From Rhipicephalus microplus (Eukaryota; Arthropoda; Arachnida; Ixodida; Ixodidae), in contig NC_134707.1 of the NCBI RefSeq assembly GCF_043290135.1, positions 137,207,319-137,271,318 of the forward strand: a stretch of 64,000 bases of DNA, written 5' to 3'. Position 1 is the first letter of the stretch; each line of letters opens with the position of its first letter. The position numbers and the translations under genes are program-made. Under the pieces are notes generated by a model that was not told the DNA's origin, did no database searches, and saw only the letters and a list, made by a program, of their open reading frames with translations. Of the stretch, positions 12,901 to 24,300 are shown one piece after another.

Positions 12901-15767
12901 CGAATAGGCACGCGCGTACTCGTTTTTGAACGCGAACGCGCATACGCGTTTCTGAACATGCACACGCGTACTCGTTTTTGAGTGTGCACGCGTAAACTTT
13001 TTTTGAATGCACACGCGCATACTCGTTTTTGAATGGGCACGCGCGTACTTGTTTTTGAATGCGCACGCGTATACTCGTTTCGGAATACGCACGCACATAC
13101 TCGTTTTTGAATGCGCACGCGTATACTCGTTTTGAATGCACACGCGCATACTCGTTTTTGAATAGGCACGCGTATACTCGTTTTTGAATGCGCACGCGTA
13201 TACTCGTTTCGGAATGTGCACGTGCATACTCGTTTTCGAATAGGCACGCGCATACTCGTTTTTGAATGCGCACACGCATACTCGTTTTTGAATGCACACG
13301 CGCATACTCGTTTCGGAATACGCATGCGCATACTCGTTTTGGAATGCGCACGCGTATACTCGTTTTGGAATAGGCACGTGCGTACTCGTTTTTGAATGCG
13401 AACGCGCATACGCGTTTTTGAACATGCACACGCTTACTCGTTTTTGAATGCGCACGCGCATACGCGTTTTTGAACATGCACACGCGTACTCGTTTTTGAA
13501 TGCGCACGCGCATACGCGTTTTTGAACATGCACACGCGTACTCGTTTTTGAATGCGCACGCGTATACTCGTTTTGAATGCGCACGCGCATACTCGTTTTG
13601 AATAGGCACGCGCGTACTCGTTTTTGAATGCGCACGCGTATACTAGTTTCGGAATGCGCACGTGGATACTCGTTTTTGAATGGGCACGCGCGTACTCGTT
13701 TTTGAATGCGCACGCGCATACTCGTTTTTGAATGCACACCCGCATACTCGGTTTGGAATAGGCACGCGCATACTCGTTTTTGAATGCGCACACGCATACT
13801 CGTATTTGAATGCACACGCGCGTACTTGTTTTGGATTAGGCACGTGCATACTCGTTTTTGAATGCGCACACGCATACTCGTATTAGAATGCACACGCGCA
13901 TACTCGTTTTGAAATAGGCACGTGCATACTCGTTTTTGACTGCGCACGCGTATACTCGTTTTGAATGCACACGCGCATACTAGGATTTGAATGTACACGC
14001 CCACACTCGTTTTTGAATGCACACGCGCATACTCGTTTCGGAATACGCACGCGCATACTCGTTTTTGAATGCGCACGCGCATGCTCGTTTTGGAATGCGA
14101 AGCGCATACTCGTTTTTGAATGCGCACGCACGTACTCGTTTTTGAATTCGCACGCGCATATTCCTTTTGGAATAGGCACGTGCGTACTCGTTTTTGAATG
14201 CACACGCACATACTCGTTTTTGAATAGGCACGCGCGTACTCGTTTTTGAATGCACACACGCGTACTTGTTTTGGAATAGGCACGCGCATACTCGTTTTTC
14301 ACTGCGCACGTGTATAATCGTTTCGGAATGCGCACGCGCATGGTCGTTTTTGAATAGGCACGCGCGTACTCGTTTTTTATTGCTCACGTGTACACTCGTT
14401 TTGAATGCGGACGCGTATACCCGTTTTTGAATGCACACGCGCATACTCGTTTTCGAATAGGCACGCGCATACTCGTTTTTGAATGCACACGCGCATACAC
14501 GGTTTTGAATGCACACGCGCATACTCGTTTCGAAATAGGCACGCGCATACTCGTTTGGGAAGGCGCACGCGCATACTCGTTTTTGAATAGGCATGGGCGT
14601 ACTCGTTTTTGAATGCGCACGCGCATACTTGTTTTTGAATGCACACGCGCATACTCGTTTTTGAATGCGCACACGCATACTCGTATTTGATTGCGCACGC
14701 GCATACTCGTTTTGCAATAGGCACGTGCATACTCGTTTTTGAACGCGCACGCGCGTACGCGTTTTCGAATAGACACGCGCATACTCGTTTTTGAATGCGC
14801 ACACGCATACTCGTTTTTGAATGCACACGTGCATACTCGTTTCGGAATACGCACGCGCATACTCGTTTTGGAATGCGCACGCGTATACTCGTTTTGGAAT
14901 AGGCACGTTCGTACTCGTTTTTGAATGCGAACGCGCATACGCGTTTTTGAACATGCACACGCGTACTCGTTTTTGATTGCGCACGCGCATACGCGTTTTT
15001 GAACATGCACAAGCGTATTCGTTTTTGAATGCGCACGCGCATACGCGTTTTTGACCATGCACACGCGTACTCGTTTTTGAATGCGCACGCGTATACTCGT
15101 TTTGAATGCGCACGCGCATACTTGTTTTTGAATGCACACGCGCATACTCGTTTCGGAATACGCACGCGCATACTCATTTCGGAATGGGCACGCGCATACT
15201 CGTTTTTGAATGCGCACGCGCGTACTCGTTTTTGAAAGCACATGCGCATACTCGTTTTGGAATAAGCACGTGCATACTCGTTTTTGAACGCGCACACGCA
15301 TACTCGTTTTTGAATGCACACGCGCATACTCGTTTTGGAATGCGCACGCGTGTACTCGTTTTTGAATAGGCACGCGCGTACTCGTTTTTGATTGCGCACG
15401 CGCATACTCGTTTTTGAATGCACACGCGCATACTCGTTTTTGAATGGGCACGCGCGTACTCGTTTTTGAATGCGCACGCGCATACTCGTTTTTGAATGCA
15501 CACGCACATACTCGTTTTTGAATGCGCACACGCATACTCGTATTTGAATGCACACGCGCGTACTCGTTTTGGATTAGGCACGTGCATACTCGTTTTTGAA
15601 TGCGCACACGCATACTCGTATTTGAATGCACACGCGCATACTCGTTTTGAAATAGGCACGTGCATACTCGTTTTTGAATGCGCACGCGCATACGCGTTTT
15701 TGAACAGGCACACGCGTACTCGTTTTTGAATGCGTACGCGTATACACGTTTTGAATGCGCACGCGCA
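9840..15767. repeat. Tandem higher-order repeat, period 2,873 bp (two copies)
   Basis: Copy 1 (about 9840-12712) and copy 2 (about 12713-15767) have the same unit order. The offset is 2,873 bp up to about 14.74 kb and 3,055 bp afterwards. Shared rare units include GTACACTCTTTTTG, GTAAACT followed by a T-rich tract, CATACTAGTTTCGG, CATACTAGGATTTG, GGAATGCGAAGCGC and GGGAAGGCGCACG. Differences are scattered substitutions plus one 182-bp insertion in copy 2. The length is not a multiple of 26 because many units in the block have the short 25-bp form. Confidence 0.9.
14742..14924. repeat. 182-bp (7-unit) segment present only in the second 2.87-kb copy
   Basis: The offset between the two tandem copies changes from 2,873 to 3,055 bp here. 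The extra 182 bp equals exactly seven 26-bp units. It carries ACGCGCACGCGCGTACGCG, TCGAATAGACACG and GGCACGTTCGTACTCG units. The same segment is found at about 24.09-24.27 kb (offset 9,346), and its left edge resembles 1.15-1.2 kb. It may be a deletion from copy 1 instead. Confidence 0.85.
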
Positions 15768-16340
15768 TACTAGGTTTTGAATGCACACTCCTATACTCGT
15801 TTTTGAATGCACACGCGCATACTCGTTTCGGAATACGCACGCGCATACTCGTTTTGGAATGCGCACGCGCATGCTCGTTTTGGAATGCTAAGCGCATACT
15901 CGTTTTTGAATGCGCACGCGCGTACTCGTTTTTGAATTCGCACACGCATACTCCTTTTGGAATAGGCACGTGCGTACTCGTTTTTGAATGCACATGCACA
16001 TACTCGTTTTTGAATAAGCACGCGCGTACTCGTTTTTGAATGCGCACACGCGTACTCGTTTTGGAATAGGCATGCGCATACTCGTTTTTGACTGCGCACG
16101 TGTATAATCGTTTCGGAATGCGCACGCGCATGCTCGTTTTTGAATAGGCACGCGCGTACTCGTTTTTTAATGCGCACGCGTACACTCGTTTTGAATGCGC
16201 ACGCGTATACTCGTTTTTGAATGCACACGTGCATACTCGTTTTCGAATAGGCACGCGCATACTCGTTTTTGAATGCACACGCGCATACTCGTTTTTGAAT
16301 GCACACGCGCATACTCGTTTCGAAATAGGCACGCGCATAC
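15080..16340. repeat. Second copy of the 1.27-2.53 kb block
   Basis: Matches 1270-2530 at a constant offset of 13,810 bp with scattered single-base changes, for example CACTCCTATAC here near 15785 against CACGCCTATAC near 1975. Its left part is also the end of the second 2.87-kb repeat, so the dispersed and tandem duplications overlap. Confidence 0.85.
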
Positions 16341-16599
16341 TCGTTTGGGAAGGCGCACGCGCATACTCGTTTTTGAATAGGCATGCGCGTACTCGTTTTT
16401 GAATGCGCACGCGCATACTTGTTTCTGAATGCACACGCGCATACTGGTTTTGGAATAGGCACGCGCATACTCGTTTTTGAATGCGCACACGCATACTCGT
16501 ATTTGAATGCGCACACGCATACTCGTATTTGATTGCGCACGCGCATACTCGTTTTGCAATGGGCACGTGCATACTCGTTTTTGAATGCGCAAGCGCATA

Positions 16600-18900
16600 C
16601 GCGTTTTTGAACAGGCACACGCGTACTCGTTTTTGAATGCACACACGCATACTCGTTTTTGAATGCACACGCGCATACTCGTTCCGGAATACGCACACGC
16701 ATACTCGTTTCGGAATGCACACGCGCATACTCGTTTTGGAATAGGCACGTGCGTAATCGTTTTTGAATGCGAAAGCACATACGAGTTTTTGAACATGCAC
16801 ACGCGTACTAATTTTCGATTGCACACGCGCGTACTCGTTTTGGAATAGGCACGTGCGTACTCGTTTTTGAATGCGAGCGCGCATACGCGTTTTTGAACAT
16901 GCACACGCGTACTCGTTTTTGAGTGCGCACGCGTAAACTCTTTTTGAATGCACACGCGCATACTCGTTTTTGAATAGGCACGCGCGTACTCGTTTTTGAA
17001 TGCGCACGCGTATACTCGTTTCGGAATATGCACGCGCATACTCGTTTTTGAATGCGCACGCGTATACTCGTTTTGAATGCACACGCGCATACTCCTTTTG
17101 AATAGGCACGCGTGTACTCGTTTTTGAATGCGCACGCGTATACTCGTTTCGGAATGTGCACGTGCATACTCGTTTTCGAATAGGCACGCGCATACTCGTT
17201 TTTGAATGCGCACATGCATACTCGTTTTTGAATGCACACGCGCATACTCGTTTCGGAATACGCATGCGCATACTCGTTTTGGAATGCGCACGCGTATACT
17301 CGTTTTGGAATAGGCACGTGCGTACTCGTTTTTGAATGCGAACGCGCATACGCGTTTTTGAACATGCACACGCTTACTCGTTTTTGAATGCGCACGCGCA
17401 TACGCGTTTTTGAACATGCACACGCGTACTCGTTTTTGAATGCGCACGCGCATACGCGTTTTTGAACATGCACACGCGTACTCGTTTTTGAATGCGCACG
17501 CGTATACTCGTTTTGAATGCGCACGCGCATACTCGTTTTCAAGAGGCACGCACGTACTCGTTTTTGAATGTGCACGCGTATACTAGTTTCGGAATGCGCA
17601 CGCGGATACTCGTTTTCGAATAGGCGCGCGCATACTCGTTTTTGATTGCGCACACGCATACTCGTTTTTGAATGCACACGCGCATACTCGTTTCGGAATA
17701 CGCACGCGCATACTCGTTTTGGAATGCGCACGCGCATATTCGTTTTGGAATAGGCACGTGCGTACTCGTTTTTGAAAGCGAACGCGCATACGCGTTTCTG
17801 AACATGCACACGCGTACTTGTTTATGAATGCGCACGGGTATACTCGTTTTGAATGCGCACGCGCATACTCTTTTTCGAATAGGCACGCGCATACGCGTTT
17901 TTCGATGCGCACACACATACTCGTTCTTGAATGCACACGCGCATACTCGTTTCGGAATACGCACGCGCATACTCGTTTTGAATGCACACGCGCATACTCG
18001 TTTTTGAATAGGCATGCGCGTACTCGTTTTTGAATGTGCACGCGCATAATCGTTTTTGAATGCACACGCGCATACTCGTTTTGGAATAGGCACGCGCATA
18101 CTCGTTTTTGAATGCGCACACGCATACTCGTATTTGATTGCGCACGCGCATACTCGTTTTGCAATAGGCACGTGCATACTCGTTTTTGAATGGGCACGTA
18201 CTCGTTTTTGAATGCGCACGCGCATACTCGTTTTTGAATGCACACGCGCATACTCGGTTTGGAATAGGCACGCACATACTCGTTTTTGAATGCGCACACG
18301 CATACTCGTTTTTGAATGCGCACGCGTATACTCGTTATGAATTCGCACGCGCATACTCGTTTTTGAATGCACACGCGCATACTCGTTCTGGAATAGGCTC
18401 GCGCATATTCGTTTTTGAATGCGCACACGCATACTCGTATTTGAATGCACACGCACATACTCGTTTTGGAATAGGCACGTGCATACTCGTTTTTGAATGC
18501 ACACGCGCGTATGCGTTTTGAACAGGGACATGCGTACTCGTTTTTGATTGCGCACGCGTATACTCGTTTTTGAATGCGCACACGCATACTCGTTTTTGAA
18601 TGCACACGCGCATATATGTTTCGGAATACGCACGCGCATACTCGTTTTAGAATGCGCACGCGCATATTAGTTTTTTAATGCACACGCGCATACTCGTTTT
18701 CGAATAGGCACGCGCGTACTCGTTTTTGAAAGCACACGCGCATACTCGTTTTTGAATGCACACGCGCATACACGTTTCGGAATAGGCACGCACATACTCG
18801 TTTTGGAATGCGCACGCACATACTCGTTTTTGAAACTGCAAGTGCGTACTCGATTTTGAATGCGCACGTGCATACTCGTTTTGAGTTATACACGAGCATA
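16600..18900. repeat. Block shared with 21.39-23.69 kb (offset 4,788)
   Basis: From about 16.6 to 18.75 kb the units match the later locus at an offset of 4,788 bp, checked at 16663/21451, 17818/22606 and 18191/22979. Near the end the later copy lacks one full unit plus one base, so the GAAACTGCAAG unit is offset by only 4,761 (18832 and 23593). Shared variants include GCATACGAGTTTTTG or GCATACGCGTTTTTG after a GAAAGC unit, and TACTAGTTTCGG. Confidence 0.85.
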
Positions 18901-19534
18901 CTTGTTTTTGAATGCACACGCGCATACTCGTTTTGAAATGCGCACGCACATACTCGTTTTTGAATAGGCACGCGCATACTTGTTTTTGAACGCGCACACG
19001 CATACTCGTTTTTGAATGCACACGCGCATACTCGTTTCGAAATAGGCACGCGCATACTCTTTTTGGAATGCGCACGCGCATACTCGTTTTTGAATGCGCA
19101 CACGCATACTCGTATTTGAATGCACACGCGTATACTCGTTTTGGAATAGGCACGTGCATACTCGTTTTTGATTGCGCACGCGCATACGCGTTTTTAAACA
19201 GGCACACGCCTACTCGTTTTTGAATGCGCACGCGTATACTCCTTTTGAATGCGCATGCGCATACTCGTTTTTGAAGGCACATGCGCATACTCGTTTTGGA
19301 ATAAGCACGCGCATACTCGTTTTTGAACGCGCACACGCATACTCGTTTTTGAATGCACACGCGCATACTCGTTTCGAAATAGGCACGCGCATACTCTTTT
19401 TGGAATGCGCACGCGCATACTCGTTTTTGAATGCGCACACGCCTACTCGTTTTTGAATGCGCACGCGTATACTCGTTTTGAATGCGCATGCGCATACTCG
19501 TTTTTGAATGCACATGCGCATACTCGTTTTGGAA
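17769..19534. repeat. Second copy of the 2.69-4.46 kb block
   Basis: Unit-by-unit match to 2690-4455 at an offset of 15,079 bp. Differences are mostly single bases, for example CTCTTAATGG near 4318 against CTCTTTTTGG here. The right end separates at about 19535, where this copy continues with TAGGCACGCGTGTACTCG. Confidence 0.87.
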
Positions 19535-21390
19535 TAGGCACGCGTGTACTCGTTTTTGAGTGCGCACGCGTATACTCGTTTCGGAATGTGCACGTGCTTA
19601 CTCGTTTTTGAATGCACACGCGCGTACTTGTTTTGGATTAGGCACGTGCATACTCGTTTTTGAATGCGCACACGCATACTCGTATTGGAATGCACACGCG
19701 CATACTCGTTTTGAAATAGGCACGTGCATACTCGTTTTTGACTGCGCACGCGTATACTCGTTTTGAATGCACACGCGCATACTAGGATTTGAAGGCACAC
19801 GCCCATACTCGTTTTTGAATGCACACGCGTATACTCGTTTTGGAATAGGCACGTGGTACTCGTTTTTGAATGCGAACGCGCATACGCGTTTTCGAACATG
19901 CACACGCGTACTCGTTTTTGAATGCGCACGCGCATACGTGTTTTTGAACATGCACATGCGTACTCGTTTTTGAATGCGCACGCGCATACGCGTTTTTGAA
20001 CATGCACACGCTTACTCATTTTTGAATGCGCACGCGTATACTCGTTTTGAATGCGCACGCGCATACTCGTTTTGAATAGGCACGCGCGTACTCGTTTTTG
20101 AATGCGCACGCGTATACTAATTTCGGAATGCGCACGCGGATTCTCGTTTTCGAATAGGCGCGCGCATACTCGTTTTTGATTGCGCACACGCATACTCGTT
20201 TTTGAATGCACACGCGCGTACTCGTTTTTGAATGCGCACACGCATACTCGTATTTGATTGCGCACGGGCATACTCGTTTTGCAATAGGCACGTGCATACT
20301 CGTTTTTGAATAGGCACGCGCGTACTCGTTTTTGATTGCGCACGCGCATTCTCGTTTTTGAATGCACACGCGCATACTCGTTTTTGAATGGGCACGCGCG
20401 TACTCGTTTTTGAATGCGCACGCGCATACTCGTTTTTGAATGCACACGCGCATACTCGGTTTGGAATAGGCACGCGCATACTCGTTTTTGAATGCGCACA
20501 CGCATACTCGTATTTGAATGCACACGCGCGTACTTGTTTTGGATTAGGCACGTGCATACTCGTTTTTGAATGCGCACACGCATACTCGTATTGGAATGCA
20601 CACGCGCATACTCGTTTTGAAATAGGCACGTGCATACTCGTTTTTGACTGCGCACGCGTATACTCCTTTTGAATGCACACGCGCATACTAGGATTTGAAT
20701 GCACACGCCCATACTCCTTTTTGAATGCACACGCGCATACTCGTTTCGGAATACGCACGCGCATACTCGTTTTTGAATGCGCACGCGCATGCTCGTTTTG
20801 GAATGCGAAGCGCATACTCGTTTTTGAATGCGCACGCACGTACTCGTTTTTGAATTCGCACGCGCATATTCCTTTTGGAATAGGCACGTGCGTACTCGTT
20901 TTTGAATGCACACGGACATACTCGTTTTTGAATAGGCACGCGCGTACTCGCTTTTGAATGCACACACGCGTACTTGTTTTGGAATAGGCACGCGCATACT
21001 CGTTTTTCACTGCGCACGTGTATAATCGTTTCGGAATGCGCACGCGTGTACTCGTTTTTGAATAGGCACGCGCGTACTCGTTTTTTAATGCGCACGCGTA
21101 CACTCGTTTTGAATGCGCACGCGTATACTCGTTTTTGAATGTACACGTGCATACTCGTTTTCGAATAGGCACGCGCATACTCGTTTTTGAATGCACACGC
21201 GCATACTCGTTTTTGAATGCACACGCGCATACTCGTTTCGAACTAGGCACGCGCATACTCGTTTTTGAATGCGCACACGCATACTCGTATTTGAATGCGC
21301 ACACGCATACTCGTATTTGATTGCGCACGCGCATACTCGTTTTGCAATGGGCACGTGCATACTCGTTTTTGAATGCGCACGCGCATACGC
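19535..21390. repeat. Composite region built from 10.8-11.4 kb-type units
   Basis: 20388-20960 matches 10807-11380 at an offset of 9,581 bp (GGATTAGGCACGTGC, CATACTAGGATTTG, GGAATGCGAAGCGC). About 19.6-19.83 kb is a partial copy of 20.51-20.74 kb at an offset of 906 bp. Near 19850 a unit reads GGCACGTGGTACTCG, with one base missing. From about 21.1 kb the units follow the 16.2-16.4 kb type at an offset of 4,918 bp. The region looks assembled from pieces of several blocks. Confidence 0.78.
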
Positions 21391-24300
21391 GTTTTTGAAC
21401 AGGCACACGCGTACTCGTTTTTGAATGCACACACGCATACTCGTTTTTGAATGCACACGCGCATACTCGTTTTGGAATACGCACACGCATACTCGTTTTG
21501 GAATGCACACGCGCATACTCGTTTTGGAATAGGCACGTGCGTAATCGTTTTTGAATGCGAAAGCGCATACGCGTTTTTGAACATGCACACGCGTACTCAT
21601 TTTCGATTGCACACGCGCGTACTCGTTTTGGAATAGGCACGTGCGTACTCGTTTTTGAATGCGAACGCGCATACGCGTTTTTGAACAAGCACACGCGTAC
21701 TCGTTTTTGAGTGCGCACGCGTAAACTCTTTTTGAATGCACACGCGCATACTCATTTTTGAATAGGCACGCGCGTACTCGTTTTTGAATGCGCACGCGTA
21801 TACTCGTTTCGGAATACGCACGCGCATACTCGTTTTTGAATGCGCACGCGTATACTCGTTTTGAATGCACACGCGCATACTCCTTTTGAATAGGCACGCG
21901 TGTACTCGTTTTTGAAAGCGCACGCGTATACTCGTTTCGGAATGTGCACGTGCATACTCGCTTTCGAATAGGCACGCGCATACTCGTTTTTGAATGCGCA
22001 CATGCATGCTCGTTTTTGAATGCACACGCGCATACTCGTTTCGGAATACGCATGCGCATACTCGTTTTTGAATGCGCACGCGTATACTCGTTTTGGAATA
22101 GGCACGTGCGTACTCGTTTTTGAATGCGAACGCGCATACGCGTTTTTGAACATGCACACGCTTACTCGTTTTTGAATGCGCACGCGCATAAGCGTTTGTG
22201 AACATGCACACGCGTACTCGTTCTTGAATGCGCACGCGCATACGCGTTTTTGAACATGCACACGCGTACTCGTTTTTGAATGCGCACGCGTATACTCGTT
22301 TTGAATGCGCACGCGCATACTCGTTTTCAATAGGCACGCGCGTACTCGTTTTTGAATGTGCACGCGTATACTAGTTTCGGAATGCGCACGCGGATACTCG
22401 TTTTCGAATAGGCGCGCGCATACTCGTTTTTGATTGCGCACACGCATACTCGTTTTTGAATGCACACGCGCATACTCGTTTCGGAATACGCACGCGCATA
22501 CTCGTTTTGGAATGCGCACGCGCATATTCGTTTTGGAATAGGCACGTGCGTACTCGTTTTTGAAAGCGAACGCGCATACGCGTTTCTGAACATGCACACG
22601 CGTACTTGTTTATGAATGCGCATGGGTATACTCGTTTTGAATGCGCACGCGCATACTCTTTTTCGAATAGGCACGCGCATAGGCGTTTTTCAAGGCGCAC
22701 ACACATACTCGTTCTTGAATGCACACGCGCATACTCGTTTCGGAATACGCACGCGCATACTCGTTTTGAATGCACACGCGCATACTCGTTTTTGAATAGG
22801 CATGCGCGTACTCGTTTTTGAATGTGCACGCGCATAATCGTTTTTGAATACACACGCGCATACTCGTTTTGGAATAGGCACGCGCATACTCGTTTTTGAA
22901 TGCGCACACGCATACTCGTATTTGATTGCGCACGCGCATACTCGTTTTGCAATAGGCACGTGCATACTCGTTTTTGAATGGGCACGTACTCGTTTTTGAA
23001 TGCGCACGCGCATACTCGTTTTTGAATGCACACGCGCATACTAGGTTTGGAATAGGCACGCACATACTCGTTTTTGAATGCGCACACGCATACTCGTTTT
23101 TGAATGCGCACGCGTATACTCGTTATGAATGCGCACACGCATACTCGTTTTTGAATGCACACGCGCATACTCGTTCTGAAATAGGCTCGCGCATATTCGT
23201 TTTTGAATGCGCACACGCATACTCGTATTTGAATGCACACGCACATACTCGTTTTGGAATAGGCACGTGCATACTCGTTTTTGAATGCACACGCGCGTAT
23301 GCGTTTTGAACAGGGACATGCGTACTCGTTTTTGATTGCGCACGCGTATACTCGTTTTTGAATGCGCACACGCATACTCGTTTTTGAATGCACACGCGCA
23401 TATATGTTTCGGAATACGCACGCGCATACTCGTTTTAGAATGCGCACGCGCATACTAGTTTTTGAACGCACACGCGCATACTCGTTTTCGAATAGGCACG
23501 CGCATACTCGTTTTTGAAAGCACACGCGCATACTCGTTTTTAATGCACACGCGCATACACGTTTCGGAATAGGCACGCACATACTCGTTTTTGAAACTGC
23601 AAGTGCGTACTCGATTTTGAATGCGCACGTGCATACTCGTTTTGAATTATACACGAGCATACTTGTTTTTGAATGCACACGCGCATACTCGTTTTGGAAT
23701 GCGCACGCGCATACTCGTTTTTGAATAGGCACGCGCATACTTGTTTTTGAACGCGCACACGCATACTCGTTTTTGAATGCACACGCGCATACTCGTTTTC
23801 GAATAGGCACGCGCATACTCGTTTTTGAATGCACACGCGCATACACGGTTTTGAATGCACACGCGCATACTCGTTTCGAAATAGGCACGCGCATACTCGT
23901 TTGGGAAGGCGCACGCGCATACTCGTTTTTGAATAGGCATGGGCGTACTCGTTTTTGAATGCGCACGCGCATACTTGTTTTTGAATGCACACGCGCATAC
24001 TCGTTTTTGAATGCGCACATGCATACTCGTATTTGATTGCGCACGCGCATACTCGTTTTGCAATAGGCACGTGCATACTCGTTTTTGAACGCGCACGCGC
24101 GTACGCGTTTTCGAATAGACACGCGCATACTCGTTTTTGAATGTGCACACGCATACTCGTTTTTGAATGCACATGTGCATACTCGTTTCGGAATACGCAT
24201 GCGCATACTCGTTTTGGAATGCGCACGCGTATACTCGTTTTGGAATAGGCACGTTCGTACTCGTTTTTGAATGCGAACGCGCATACGCGTTTTTGAACAT

